A DNA stretch of 33,264 nucleotides, taken from Roseomonas sp. 18066 (GTDB lineage Bacteria; Pseudomonadota; Alphaproteobacteria; Acetobacterales; Acetobacteraceae). The position numbers and the translations under genes were made by a program. A model generated the notes under the pieces. It was not told the origin of the DNA and did no database searches. It worked only from the letters and a program-made list of their open reading frames with translations. Below are positions 15,768 to 23,752 of the stretch, piece by piece; positions within the stretch are counted from its first letter, which is position 1, and each line of letters opens with the position of its first letter. The stretch is taken from assembly GCF_902706185.1 (NCBI RefSeq), contig NZ_CACSJM010000062.1:1-33264 (forward strand). Reading direction: 5' to 3'.

Positions 15768-16715
15768 TCAGGCGCGGCGGATGCGCGGATCGACCGAGGA
15801 CTGCACCAGGTCGACGGCGAGGTTGGTGAGCACGAAGATCAGCGCCAGCACCAGGATGGTTCCCTGCAGCACCGGAATGTCGCGGGCCAGGATCGCCTTG
15901 CTGAGCAGGAAGCCGCTGCCCGGCCAGCTGAACACCGTCTCCACCAGGATGGAGCCGCCCATCAGCGTGCCGAATTGCAGCCCCATCACCGCCAGCACCG
16001 GCGGCAGCGCGTTCTTCAGCGCATGCTTCAGCACGCGCCATTCCGGCAGGCCGTTGGCGCGCAGCGTGGTGACGAATTCCTGGTTCATCACCTCGGAGAC
16101 CGCCGAGCGCGTGGTGCGCGCGATGATGCCGACCGGGATCATCGACAGGGTGATCACCGGCAGCACCAGGTGCTGCAGGTGGCTCCAGCTGGTCGGGTCG
16201 AAGCGTTCGCCGGCCATGCCGGAGGCCGGCAGCGCCATCAGCTCGACGGCGAAGATGATGACCAGCACGATGCCCAGCCAGTAGTTCGGCACCGAGACGC
16301 CGACCACGGCGACGCCGGTGACGCAGCGGTCCACCCAGCTGCCCGCCCGGCGCCCGGCGATGGTGCCGAGCGCGAAGGCGATGCTGAAGGCGACGATGAC
16401 CGACAGCCCCGCCAGCAGCACGGTGTTGCCGAGCGAGCGCGCGATCTCCTCGGCGACCGGCCGCCCGGTCGCGATCGAGCGGCCGAAATCGCCGCCCAGC
16501 ATGCGGCCGAGCCAGGACAGGTATTGCAGCGGCAGCGGCTGGTCGAGGCCGTAGAGCCGCTTCAGCTGCGCCACCGTCTCGGCATCGGCGTCGGGCGGCA
16601 GCAGGGTCTGCACCGGATCGCCCGGCGCCAGATAGACCAGGCCGAAGCAGACCATGGAGACGCCGAGGGCGATGGGCACCGCCGCCAGCAGCCGCCGCAG
16701 GACATAGCTGAACAT
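15768..16715 (-). CDS. ABC transporter permease, DppB type
   Basis: A 315-residue inner-membrane permease starting MFSYVLRRLLAAVPIALGVSMVCFGLVYLAPGDP, the typical DppB/OppB opening. Several further hydrophobic helices follow, with an EAA-like loop (QEFVTTLRANGLPEWRVLKHALKNA). It pairs with the DppC-type permease, whose start lies 14 nt downstream. It follows the binding-protein gene by 22 nt. Confidence 0.92.
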   Translation of the reverse strand: MFSYVLRRLLAAVPIALGVSMVCFGLVYLAPGDPVQTLLPPDADAETVAQLKRLYGLDQPLPLQYLSWLGRMLGGDFGRSIATGRPVAEEIARSLGNTVLLAGLSVIVAFSIAFALGTIAGRRAGSWVDRCVTGVAVVGVSVPNYWLGIVLVIIFAVELMALPASGMAGERFDPTSWSHLQHLVLPVITLSMIPVGIIARTTRSAVSEVMNQEFVTTLRANGLPEWRVLKHALKNALPPVLAVMGLQFGTLMGGSILVETVFSWPGSGFLLSKAILARDIPVLQGTILVLALIFVLTNLAVDLVQSSVDPRIRRA

Positions 16716-16737
16716 GGGCTGCCCTCTCCCGCCGCGG

Positions 16738-18327
16738 TCAGCGCGCCTCGACGGTGATCGAGGTCAGGTCCTGGAACCAGCTCTGCGCCTGGACGAAGCC
16801 GCGCACGCGCGGCGACATGGCGCGCGGGTTGAGGTCGTGGGCGACCCAGAGCATCACCGCGTCCTGGCTCATCTTCTCGTGGATGCGGGTCAGCACGGCG
16901 AGCCGCTTGGTGGCGTCGAAGGTCGACAGCGCCTCGCTGATCAGCGCGTCCATCTCCGGGCTGTTGTAATGGCCCCAGTTGGAGCCGCGCGGCGCCGCCT
17001 GGCTGGAGGCGATGAAGCGCAGCATGCCGTTGAACGGATCCTGTGTGGCGCGGCTGATGTTGATGCCGTCGACGCCGGTATGCTTCTCGCGCCCCTCGCG
17101 GCCGAGCTGCAGCAGCGCGTTCCAGTCCAGCACCTGCAGGTTCACCTTGAAGCCGGCGGCCTCGAGCTGCGACTTCACCAGCTCGTTCATCGGCAGCGGC
17201 TGCATCTGGCCGGAGCCGGAGGTGGAGATGGCGAAGGTGACGTTGCAGGGCAGGCAGCCGGCCTGCTGCAGCAGCGCCCGCGCCTTGGCCGGGTCGTATT
17301 CGTAGCGCACCGGATTGCCGTAATAGGCCGTCGACGGCGGCAGGGTCGCAAAACCCTCCAGCGCGACGCCGCCCAGCATCTCCTTCATGTCGGCGCGGTT
17401 CAGCGCATGGTTGGCGGCCTGGCGGACGCGGACATCCTTGAAGGCGCCATCGACGAAGTTGAGCTGATAGGCCCAGTTGTGCGGATAGGAGTTGGTGACC
17501 ACCTGCATCCGCGCCGAGCGCAGCCGCGGGATGGCGTCGGGCGACGGCGCCTCGATCCAGTCGACCTGGCCGGACAGCAGCGAGGCGGTGCGCGTCGAGG
17601 CCTCGGGCATCGGCAGCAGCACCAGCCGGTCATGCTTGGGCACCCGCGCCGCGTCCCAGTAATCGGCGTTGCGCACCAGCTCCAGCCGCTCGCCGGGCAC
17701 CATGCGGGCGAAGCGATAGGGGCCGGTGCCGGAGGGGTTGCGCGCGAAGGCGTCGGCGTCGTTCTTCACCTCGGCCGAGCGGCGCGGGCTGACCATCATC
17801 AGGAAGGACAGGTTGTAGGGGAACAGGCTGTCCGGCGTCTTGGTGGTGAAGGCCACCGTCTGCTCGTCGACCGCCTCGACCGATTCGAAATTCGTGAGAT
17901 ACCCGCGGGCGAAGGCGAATTGCCGCGCGTTGAACTGCGCAGCACCTTCCTTGGTCATGCGCTCCATGTTCCACACCACGTCCTGCGCGGTGAAGATGGA
18001 GCCGTCATGGAACTTCACGCCGGGCCGCAGCTTGAAGATCCAGCGCCGGTTGTTGGTCGGATCGACCGCCCATTCGGTCGCCAGCCCCGGCTTGATGTCG
18101 GCGATCCGATCGCCGCGCGACAGGTCCCACAGCACCAGCGAATCGTAGAGATTGTATCCGACGAAGCGCCAGCCTTCGAATCCCTGGTCGGGGATGCCGG
18201 CGGTCAGCGGAATATCGCCGGCGGTCATGGCGATGCGCAGCACCGTCTCGGCGCGCGCGGAGGCCACCGGCACCGTGGCGGCGGCAATGACGAAGGCAGC
18301 GCCGATCGAGGCAAGGACTCGCTTCAT
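16738..18327 (-). CDS. ABC transporter substrate-binding protein, family 5 (peptide/nickel type)
   Basis: A 529-residue periplasmic protein with a Sec signal peptide (MKRVLASIGAAFVIAAATVPVASARA, cleavage before ETVLRI). PGLATEWAVDPTNNRRWIFKLRPGVKFHDGSIFTAQDVVW is the classic SBP family 5 pattern, followed by GTGPYRFARMVPGE. ATG 18327 has AAGGAGA just upstream. It is the first gene of the importer operon. Family 5 binds peptides, but also opines, nickel chelates, sugars and various amides. Context with amidases and a hydantoinase makes a ureide or amide ligand plausible, but this is not proven. Confidence 0.9.
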   Translation of the reverse strand: MKRVLASIGAAFVIAAATVPVASARAETVLRIAMTAGDIPLTAGIPDQGFEGWRFVGYNLYDSLVLWDLSRGDRIADIKPGLATEWAVDPTNNRRWIFKLRPGVKFHDGSIFTAQDVVWNMERMTKEGAAQFNARQFAFARGYLTNFESVEAVDEQTVAFTTKTPDSLFPYNLSFLMMVSPRRSAEVKNDADAFARNPSGTGPYRFARMVPGERLELVRNADYWDAARVPKHDRLVLLPMPEASTRTASLLSGQVDWIEAPSPDAIPRLRSARMQVVTNSYPHNWAYQLNFVDGAFKDVRVRQAANHALNRADMKEMLGGVALEGFATLPPSTAYYGNPVRYEYDPAKARALLQQAGCLPCNVTFAISTSGSGQMQPLPMNELVKSQLEAAGFKVNLQVLDWNALLQLGREGREKHTGVDGINISRATQDPFNGMLRFIASSQAAPRGSNWGHYNSPEMDALISEALSTFDATKRLAVLTRIHEKMSQDAVMLWVAHDLNPRAMSPRVRGFVQAQSWFQDLTSITVEAR

Positions 18328-18714
18328 CTCGTCTCCTTATCCGGCGGAGCGCCGCCGGGTGGATGGCTTAAAGCATGGGCACGCCGCCAGGCGCCGCGTT
18401 TGCGCGACATCCAGCCCAGGCGACCGTCCCTCCGGTTCCCGCACGGTAGGCCGATCAAAGTTTCAATCACAACGATGATTTTTCGAATTGATCTGCATCC
18501 TTCGAGCGCATTCCTTGCGCATTCCGAAGGCATTTTTCCCGATCCGGCCACGCGGCGTCGCCGCGCCGCGGCGAAGGCGCTGTTGCGGCGTGATTTCACG
18601 CGACGCGACATGCTGCGGATTTGGGCGCGACAAGCGCCACCACCCGCCATAGGATTTCGACATTGCATCCAATCCTGGATGCCCATTCCCGAATGACTGG
18701 CGGAGGAGCTGCCG
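18328..18714. promoter_or_regulatory. Divergent promoter region between importer operon and amidase pair
   Basis: 387 bp without a gene. On the minus side, CCGGCGG/CCGCCGG (18341-18347 with 18352-18358) forms a small hairpin just upstream of the binding-protein ribosome-binding site. The middle part (about 18455-18540) is relatively A+T-rich. On the plus side, GCATCC/GGATGC (18665-18670 with 18677-18682) is a 6-bp dyad about 33 nt before the small-subunit start. No -35/-10 pair is convincing. Confidence 0.5.
18506..18525. repeat. 9-bp direct repeat with an 11-nt period
   Basis: GCGCATTCC occurs at 18506-18514 and 18517-18525. The spacing is about one helical turn, so a protein could contact both copies from the same face of the divergent promoter region. 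The role is inferred. Confidence 0.4.
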
Positions 18715-18927
18715 ATGGACCCCACCGACGCGGAGCGCGATCCCGAGCTCGACCTTGTGCTGAAGCGTGCCGGCATCACCCTGCCGGAGGGCCGCTATCC
18801 CGGCGTGCTGTTCAGCTATCGCGACCTGCAGACCCTGCTGCCGCTGCTGCGCAATGGCCGCACCGCCGCCGCCGAGCCCGCCGGCACCTATGACCTCGAC
18901 ACCATCACCCGGGAGATGACGCCGTGA
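18715..18927 (+). CDS. AtzG-like small amidase-associated subunit 1
   Basis: A 70-residue acidic protein (MDPTDAERDPELDLVLKRAG at the start, TYDLDTITREMTP at the end). Its size, helical pattern and position directly before an amidase resemble AtzG of the cyanurate pathway, a GatC-like small partner that stabilises the AtzE amidase. The similarity is by pattern, not by an alignment I could run. ATG 18715 has a strong GGAGGAG (18702-18708) 6 nt upstream. Its TGA overlaps the amidase GTG start in GTGA, so the two products are probably made in fixed ratio and form a complex. Confidence 0.65.
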   Translation: MDPTDAERDPELDLVLKRAGITLPEGRYPGVLFSYRDLQTLLPLLRNGRTAAAEPAGTYDLDTITREMTP

Positions 18928-20330
18928 CGGAGCTCTCGATGGCGGAGATGGGCCGGCAGCTGCGCGCCGGCGCCACCACCGCGACCGCCCTGGCCGAGGC
19001 CGCGCTGGCCCGCATCGCCGCGCTGGACGGCGCGCTGCACAGTTTTGTTCTTGTCACCGGCGAGCGGGCCCTGGCCGATGCGGCGAAGGCCGATGCCGAT
19101 TTCGCCGCCGGCCGCGACCATGGCCCGATGCAGGGCATTCCCTATGCGCTGAAGGACATCTACGACACCGCCGGCATCCGCACGACCTGCCATTCCAAGC
19201 TGCGCATCGACGATATCCCTGCGCAGGACTGCGTCGTCGCCGAGAAGCTGGCGGCCGGCGGCGGCGTGCTGCTGGGCAAGCTGGCGACGCATGAATTCGC
19301 CCTCGGCGGCCCCAGCTTCGACCTGCCCTTCCCGCCCGCGCGCAATCCGTGGAACACCGACCATATCACCGGCGGCTCCTCCTCCGGCTCGGGCGCCGCG
19401 GTCGCGGCGGGGCTGGTGCGCATGGCCATGGGGTCCGACACCGGCGGCTCGATCCGCGGCCCCGCCGCCTATTGCGGCACCGTGGGCCTGAAGCCGACCT
19501 ATGGCCTGGTCAGCCGCCGCGGCGTGTTTCCGCTGTCCTACACCCTCGACCATTGCGGCCCGCTCTCGGCCAATGTCGAGGACACCGCCATCACCATGCA
19601 GGCCATCGCCGGCTTCGACCCTGTCGATCCCGCCAGCCGCAACCACGCGATTCCCGATTTCTCGGCCGGCCTCGAGGATGGCGTCGCGGGCCTGCGCATC
19701 GGCCTGCCGCGCAATCTCTGGCGCGACGCCGAGGGGCTGGACCCCGCCACCACCGCTGCCCTCGACCGCCTGGCGGAGGCGCTCGCCGCCAAGGGCGCCA
19801 TCGTCGAGGAGGTCACCCTTCCCGACTATGCGCTGTTCAACGCCTGCGGCCGCGTCATCCTGCTGGCCGAGGCCTATGCCATCCACGAGGCCAATCTCCG
19901 CAGCCGCCCGCAGGATTATGGCGAGCTGCTGTTCCTGCGCCTGGTCGCCGGCGCCGCGATCAGCTCGGCCGACTACATCCAGGCGCAGCGGCTTCGGCGC
20001 GAGCTCTCGCTGGCCGTCAACCGCGACGCGCTCGCCCAGCACGACCTGCTGCTGACCGCCTGCGCCCTCGGCCCGGCGCCGGCCTTCTCCGAATATCCGA
20101 AGGACCGGCCTGGGCCGATGGCCATCCAGACCATGCCTTTCAACGTCACCGGCAATCCGGCGCTGTCCATGCCGGCGGGCTTCAGCGCCAGCGGCCTGCC
20201 GCTTTCTGCGCAGCTGGTCGGCCGTCCTTTCCAGGATGCGCTGGTGCTGCGCGCCGGCCGCGCGGTGGAGAAGATCACCGCCGGCTGGGGCGCCGAGCGT
20301 CGCCCGTCGATTCTCGCCGAAGCGGCCTGA
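18924..20330 (+). CDS. Amidase-signature hydrolase 1 (AtzE/GatA-like)
   Basis: A 468-residue amidase-signature enzyme starting at GTG 18924. The catalytic Ser-cisSer-Lys triad is visible: K77 (YALKDIYD), cis-Ser S152 in ITGGSSSGSGAAVA and nucleophile S176 in GSDTGGSIRGPAAYCG, with the expected 24-residue gap between the serines. Such enzymes hydrolyse C-N bonds of amides or carbamoyl compounds in the cytosol. The coupled AtzG-like gene points towards AtzE (1-carboxybiuret hydrolase) relatives, not towards true GatA, since no gatB is nearby. The gene is divergent from the importer operon and convergent with a second amidase. Confidence 0.87.
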   Translation: MTELSMAEMGRQLRAGATTATALAEAALARIAALDGALHSFVLVTGERALADAAKADADFAAGRDHGPMQGIPYALKDIYDTAGIRTTCHSKLRIDDIPAQDCVVAEKLAAGGGVLLGKLATHEFALGGPSFDLPFPPARNPWNTDHITGGSSSGSGAAVAAGLVRMAMGSDTGGSIRGPAAYCGTVGLKPTYGLVSRRGVFPLSYTLDHCGPLSANVEDTAITMQAIAGFDPVDPASRNHAIPDFSAGLEDGVAGLRIGLPRNLWRDAEGLDPATTAALDRLAEALAAKGAIVEEVTLPDYALFNACGRVILLAEAYAIHEANLRSRPQDYGELLFLRLVAGAAISSADYIQAQRLRRELSLAVNRDALAQHDLLLTACALGPAPAFSEYPKDRPGPMAIQTMPFNVTGNPALSMPAGFSASGLPLSAQLVGRPFQDALVLRAGRAVEKITAGWGAERRPSILAEAA

Positions 20331-20341
20331 CGCCGAAAACG

Positions 20342-20365
20342 CGGCGGGGGCGCAAACCCCCGCCG
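20342..20365. terminator. Hairpin between convergent amidase genes
   Basis: CGGCGGGGG (20342-20350) and CCCCCGCCG (20357-20365) form a perfect 9-bp stem with a 6-nt loop. It lies 12 nt after the plus-strand amidase stop and 8 nt before the end of the minus-strand amidase. GAAAAC on the left would give a short TTTT on the minus strand, so it fits that direction best but may serve both. Confidence 0.65.
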
Positions 20366-20372
20366 TATCCCG

Positions 20373-21809
20373 TCACAGCGACGGCATGCGAAGATGCCAG
20401 TCGGTGTCTTGCTGGAAGGCATCCGCCGCCTGCATCACCCGCGCTTCCGCAAACGGCCGCCCGATGATCTGCAGGCCCACCGGCAGGCCCAGGCTGTCGA
20501 AGCCGCAGGGCACGCTGATCGCCGGCAGGCCCAGATAGTTGATCAGCCGCGTGTTGCTGGCCACCGCCATGAACTTCGCCGCCGTCCCCGGCGGGCCCTG
20601 GTCGATATCCGTCTCCGCCCGCGTCGGCAGCTCGGTCGCGATGGTCGGCGTCACCAGCAGGTCGTAATCCGAGAACACCTGGCGGCAGAATTCCTGCAGC
20701 AAGGGCCCGCGCCGGCTCAGCGCCTCGATGTAATGCGTCGCCGGAATGCCGTAGCCGGGGAACAGCCGCGCCGACAGATGCACGGCATAGTCCTGCGGAT
20801 ATTCGCGCATCCATTCGCCATGGATCGTCGCCGCCTCGCAGCGGCTGACCACGGAGGAGCACGCCGCCAGCTCCGGGATCAGCGGCAGGGTGATGCGCGT
20901 CACGCTGGCGCCGCGCGCCTGCAGCACCGCCAGCGCCGCTTCCATCGCCGCCAGCACGCTGGGTGCGACGCCATCGAGGAACCAGGTCTCCGGCACGCCG
21001 ATGCGCAGGCCCCGCAGGTCGCCATCCAGCGCTGCCTCGTAGTCGGGCACGGCCTCGCGCGCGCTGGTCGGGTCCTTCGGGTCATGCCCCGCCATCACCG
21101 TCATCACCCGCGCGCAATCCCGCGCGCTGCGCGCCAGCGGCCCGACATTGTCGCAGGAGAAGGACAGCGGCATCACGCCATAGCGGCTGATCCGCGTCTG
21201 CGTCGGCTTCAGCCCGGTGACCCCGCAGGCCGAGGCCGGCAGCCGGATCGACCCGCCGGTGTCCGAGCCCAGCGCCATGAAGGCGAAGCGCGCGGCGACC
21301 GCGGCGCCCGACCCCGACGACGATCCGCCCGTGATGTGGGCGGCATTCCACGGGTTCAGGCAGTCGCCGTAATGCCGGTTGTGGCCGGTCGGGTTCTGCG
21401 CGAACTCCGCCATGTTCAGCCCGCCGAAGGTCACCGCGCCGGCGCCCTCCAGCCGCTCCAGCACCGTCGCCGTGATGCTGGGGCGGAAATCGCGCCGGAT
21501 CGCCGAGCCGCAGGAGCTCCGCTGCCCGGCCTTGTAGTACATGTCCTTATGCGCCATCGGCACGCCATGCAGCGGGCCCAGCGCGGCGCCGGCACGCCGC
21601 GCGGCATCGGCGGCCTCGGCGGCTTCCAGCGCGCCGGCCTCGTCCAGCCAGATCACCGAATTGACCTTGGGCTCCAGCCGCTTGGTGCGGGCGATGCAGG
21701 CCTCGGTCAGCGCCACGGCGCTGATGCTGCCATCGGCCACCGCGGCCGCCGCCTCGACCAGCGACAGGCTGGCCAGCGTGTCGATATCCTCGACCAGCGT
21801 CGCACCCAT
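20373..21809 (-). CDS. Amidase-signature hydrolase 2 (AtzE/GatA-like)
   Basis: A 478-residue amidase. The triad is K88 (MAHKDMYY), cis-Ser S163 (ITGGSSSGSGAAVA) and S187 (GSDTGGSIRLPASACG). The signature block is close to amidase 1, but the rest of the chain is clearly different, so this is a paralogue, not a recent duplicate. The start is ATG 21809, overlapping the small-subunit stop as ATGA; a GTG one codon upstream is less likely. It is the last gene of the minus-strand hydantoinase operon and may act on the ring-opened product of HyuAB (inference). Confidence 0.87.
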   Translation of the reverse strand: MGATLVEDIDTLASLSLVEAAAAVADGSISAVALTEACIARTKRLEPKVNSVIWLDEAGALEAAEAADAARRAGAALGPLHGVPMAHKDMYYKAGQRSSCGSAIRRDFRPSITATVLERLEGAGAVTFGGLNMAEFAQNPTGHNRHYGDCLNPWNAAHITGGSSSGSGAAVAARFAFMALGSDTGGSIRLPASACGVTGLKPTQTRISRYGVMPLSFSCDNVGPLARSARDCARVMTVMAGHDPKDPTSAREAVPDYEAALDGDLRGLRIGVPETWFLDGVAPSVLAAMEAALAVLQARGASVTRITLPLIPELAACSSVVSRCEAATIHGEWMREYPQDYAVHLSARLFPGYGIPATHYIEALSRRGPLLQEFCRQVFSDYDLLVTPTIATELPTRAETDIDQGPPGTAAKFMAVASNTRLINYLGLPAISVPCGFDSLGLPVGLQIIGRPFAEARVMQAADAFQQDTDWHLRMPSL

Positions 21810-22012
21810 CACGGCGTCTCCTTGCAGGCCTGCAAGGCCGCCTCGAAACCCGCCGGCTCATCCTCGAACCGCAAGCCGCCGCGCACCGCCTCGAAGGCAA
21901 CCACGATCGCCTGCAGCTCGGCGGCCAGCTCCAGGGCGACCTCGTTCGGCGGCTCCACCCCCGACCAGCGCGAAGCGGTCGCGACGACCAGCTCCCTCAT
22001 CTCCTGCGCCAT
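21809..22012 (-). CDS. AtzG-like small amidase-associated subunit 2
   Basis: A 67-residue protein (MAQEMRELVVATASRW at the start) with a helical, Ala/Glu-rich body (EVALELAAELQAIVVAFEAV) and the end FEAALQACKETP. Its size, coupling and pattern match the AtzG/GatC-like partners of amidases. I chose ATG 22012 over GTG 22018 because GGGGAG (22027-22022 on the minus strand) lies 9 nt before it. Its stop overlaps the amidase 2 ATG. A 96-nt gap holding hairpin module 5 separates it from hyuB. Confidence 0.6.
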   Translation of the reverse strand: MAQEMRELVVATASRWSGVEPPNEVALELAAELQAIVVAFEAVRGGLRFEDEPAGFEAALQACKETP

Positions 22013-22069
22013 CCCCACGACTCCCCATGCTTTGGAAAAGCCCAGTCAGGATGCAGCAGAACAGAAAGG

Positions 22070-22110
22070 TCGGGGGAAGGAATTCCCCCGAACCCCATCT
22101 TTTTTCTGTC
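22070..22110 (+). repeat. Hairpin/T-tract repeat module 5, inside the hydantoinase operon
   Basis: The arms TCGGGGGAA (22070-22078) and TTCCCCCGA (22083-22091) pair around GGAA, followed by ACCCC and CTTTTTTCTGTC. The T-tract side overlaps the hyuB stop codon (TCA at 22109-22111 on the plus strand). In the direction of the operon the A-tract comes first, so it is reversed relative to a normal terminator, though a shorter CCTTTCTG follows the stem. Confidence 0.8.
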
Positions 22111-23752
22111 AGTCGGCCAGCAGCAAGCCGTTCGCCGCATCAGCCATGCGCTTCGCGGCATCGCGCAGGCCGGGGTCGCCCAACCCGGCACCGCCCGGTG
22201 TGAGCACCACCAGGCGCTCGCCGGCGGGGATCACCTGCAACCCCTTGCCGCGCAACACCGTGCCATCGCCCAGGCCGACATAGCCCGGCGCGCCATCGCC
22301 ACCACCCGCCTGGCCGCGCGGCGGATACTGGATGCGATCGAAGGCCGCCAGCAGCTCGAACGGCGCAGCGTCGGTGTTGACGATCTCCATGATCTGGCCG
22401 AGCCCGCCACGGCTCTCGCCATCGCCGCCGCTGCCCGGGCGGAACTCCTTGCGCCAGAACATCAGCGGCGACTGGATCTCGGCGATCTCCACCGGGGTGC
22501 CATGCACGCCAGACGGGAAGGCGGTCGCCGACATGCCGTCCTGGCCGGGACGCCCGCCGGTGCCGCCATTGGTGGTGATGGCCAGCGCATAGCCGTGGTT
22601 CGGGCCCTGCTTCTCGGCCCACTCGCCGCGCACGGTGATGTTCCAGATGCAGGCGGTACCCTCGGCCGGAACGCGCTCGGGAATCGCCTGGCGCAGGCAA
22701 CCAAAGACCATGTCCGGCAGCATCTGCCCCAGCACATGGCGCGACGACACCGGCGCCGGCTTCAGCGCGTTCAGCACGCTGCCCACCGGCGCCGACACCG
22801 TCAGCGGCGCCAGCGACCCGGCATTGTTCGGGATATCGGCGGCCACCAGGCAGCCCAGCCCGAACACGGTATAGGCGGTGGTATAGGCCAGCGGCACGTT
22901 GATGCCCCGCCGCACCGCGCCCGAGGTGCCGGTATAGTCGACATGGATGCCGCTGTCGGAGACCGTCAGCGTCGCTTCCATGGTCAGCGGATGGTCATAG
23001 CCATCCGTCGTCATGCTGTAGGTCCAGGTGCCTTTCGGCAGCTTGCCGATTTCCGCCAACACCGCCTCGCGCGACCGGGCGATGATATGCTCGGCCAGCG
23101 GTTCCAGCGTGTCGATGCCGAACTCGTCCATCATCGCCGACAGGGCGCGCACGCCGACATCGTTGCAGGCAGCCAGGGAATAGGTGTCGCCCTCGGTGTC
23201 CACCGGCAGCCGCGTGTTGGCGCGGATCATCGCCATCAGCGTCTCATTGACCACGCCGCGGTCGATGAGCTTCAGCATCGGGATGTACAGCCCCTCCATG
23301 AAGACGTCGCTGGCTTCAGGGCCGTTGCCCAGGCCGCCGATATCCATCAGGTGGCTGGTGCAGGAGAACAGGCCGACCAGCTTGCCCTTGTGGAAGGCCG
23401 GCGTGGTGATGACGAAGTCGTTCAGGTGCCCCGTGCCCATCCAGGGGTCGTTGGTGATATAGGCGTCGCCCTCCTGCATCCCCTCCACCGGGAAGTGGCG
23501 GAGAAAGTGCTTCACCGATTCAGCCATCGAGTTGATATGGCCGGGCGTGCCGGTCACCGCCTGCGCCAGCATGCGGCCCTGCAGGTCGAAGACGCCCGCA
23601 GAAATATCCTCGCATTCGCGAACGATCGGGCTGAAGGCGGTGCGGATCAGCACCTGCGCCTGCTCCCCCACCACGGCGATCAGCCGGTTCCACATGATCT
23701 GCAGGTCGATGATGCTCGGCTGCATGGCCGTCTTCTCCGGGATCGTGCTCAT
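22109..23752 (-). CDS. hyuB: Hydantoinase B / oxoprolinase family protein
   Basis: A 547-residue subunit with the HyuB hallmarks RTAFSPIVRECEDISAGVFD, GHINSMAESVKHFL and DAYITNDPWMGTGHLNDFVI. The C-terminus holds the Gly-rich FRPGSGGDGESRGGLGQ and VVLTPGGAGLGDP. HyuA and HyuB together form ATP-dependent N-methylhydantoinase, 5-oxoprolinase or related carboxylases and lactamases, acting in the cytosol. ATG 23752 overlaps the hyuA stop as ATGA. Its length is usual for the family. The stop codon lies within hairpin module 5, so the last codons may have changed when that element arrived. Confidence 0.92.
   Translation of the reverse strand: MSTIPEKTAMQPSIIDLQIMWNRLIAVVGEQAQVLIRTAFSPIVRECEDISAGVFDLQGRMLAQAVTGTPGHINSMAESVKHFLRHFPVEGMQEGDAYITNDPWMGTGHLNDFVITTPAFHKGKLVGLFSCTSHLMDIGGLGNGPEASDVFMEGLYIPMLKLIDRGVVNETLMAMIRANTRLPVDTEGDTYSLAACNDVGVRALSAMMDEFGIDTLEPLAEHIIARSREAVLAEIGKLPKGTWTYSMTTDGYDHPLTMEATLTVSDSGIHVDYTGTSGAVRRGINVPLAYTTAYTVFGLGCLVAADIPNNAGSLAPLTVSAPVGSVLNALKPAPVSSRHVLGQMLPDMVFGCLRQAIPERVPAEGTACIWNITVRGEWAEKQGPNHGYALAITTNGGTGGRPGQDGMSATAFPSGVHGTPVEIAEIQSPLMFWRKEFRPGSGGDGESRGGLGQIMEIVNTDAAPFELLAAFDRIQYPPRGQAGGGDGAPGYVGLGDGTVLRGKGLQVIPAGERLVVLTPGGAGLGDPGLRDAAKRMADAANGLLLAD

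Noticed and set aside
18924..20330. Reading the amidase as GatA of the tRNA amidotransferase
   Set aside because: No gatB is present, the small partner differs from GatC in context, and the neighbourhood is catabolic.
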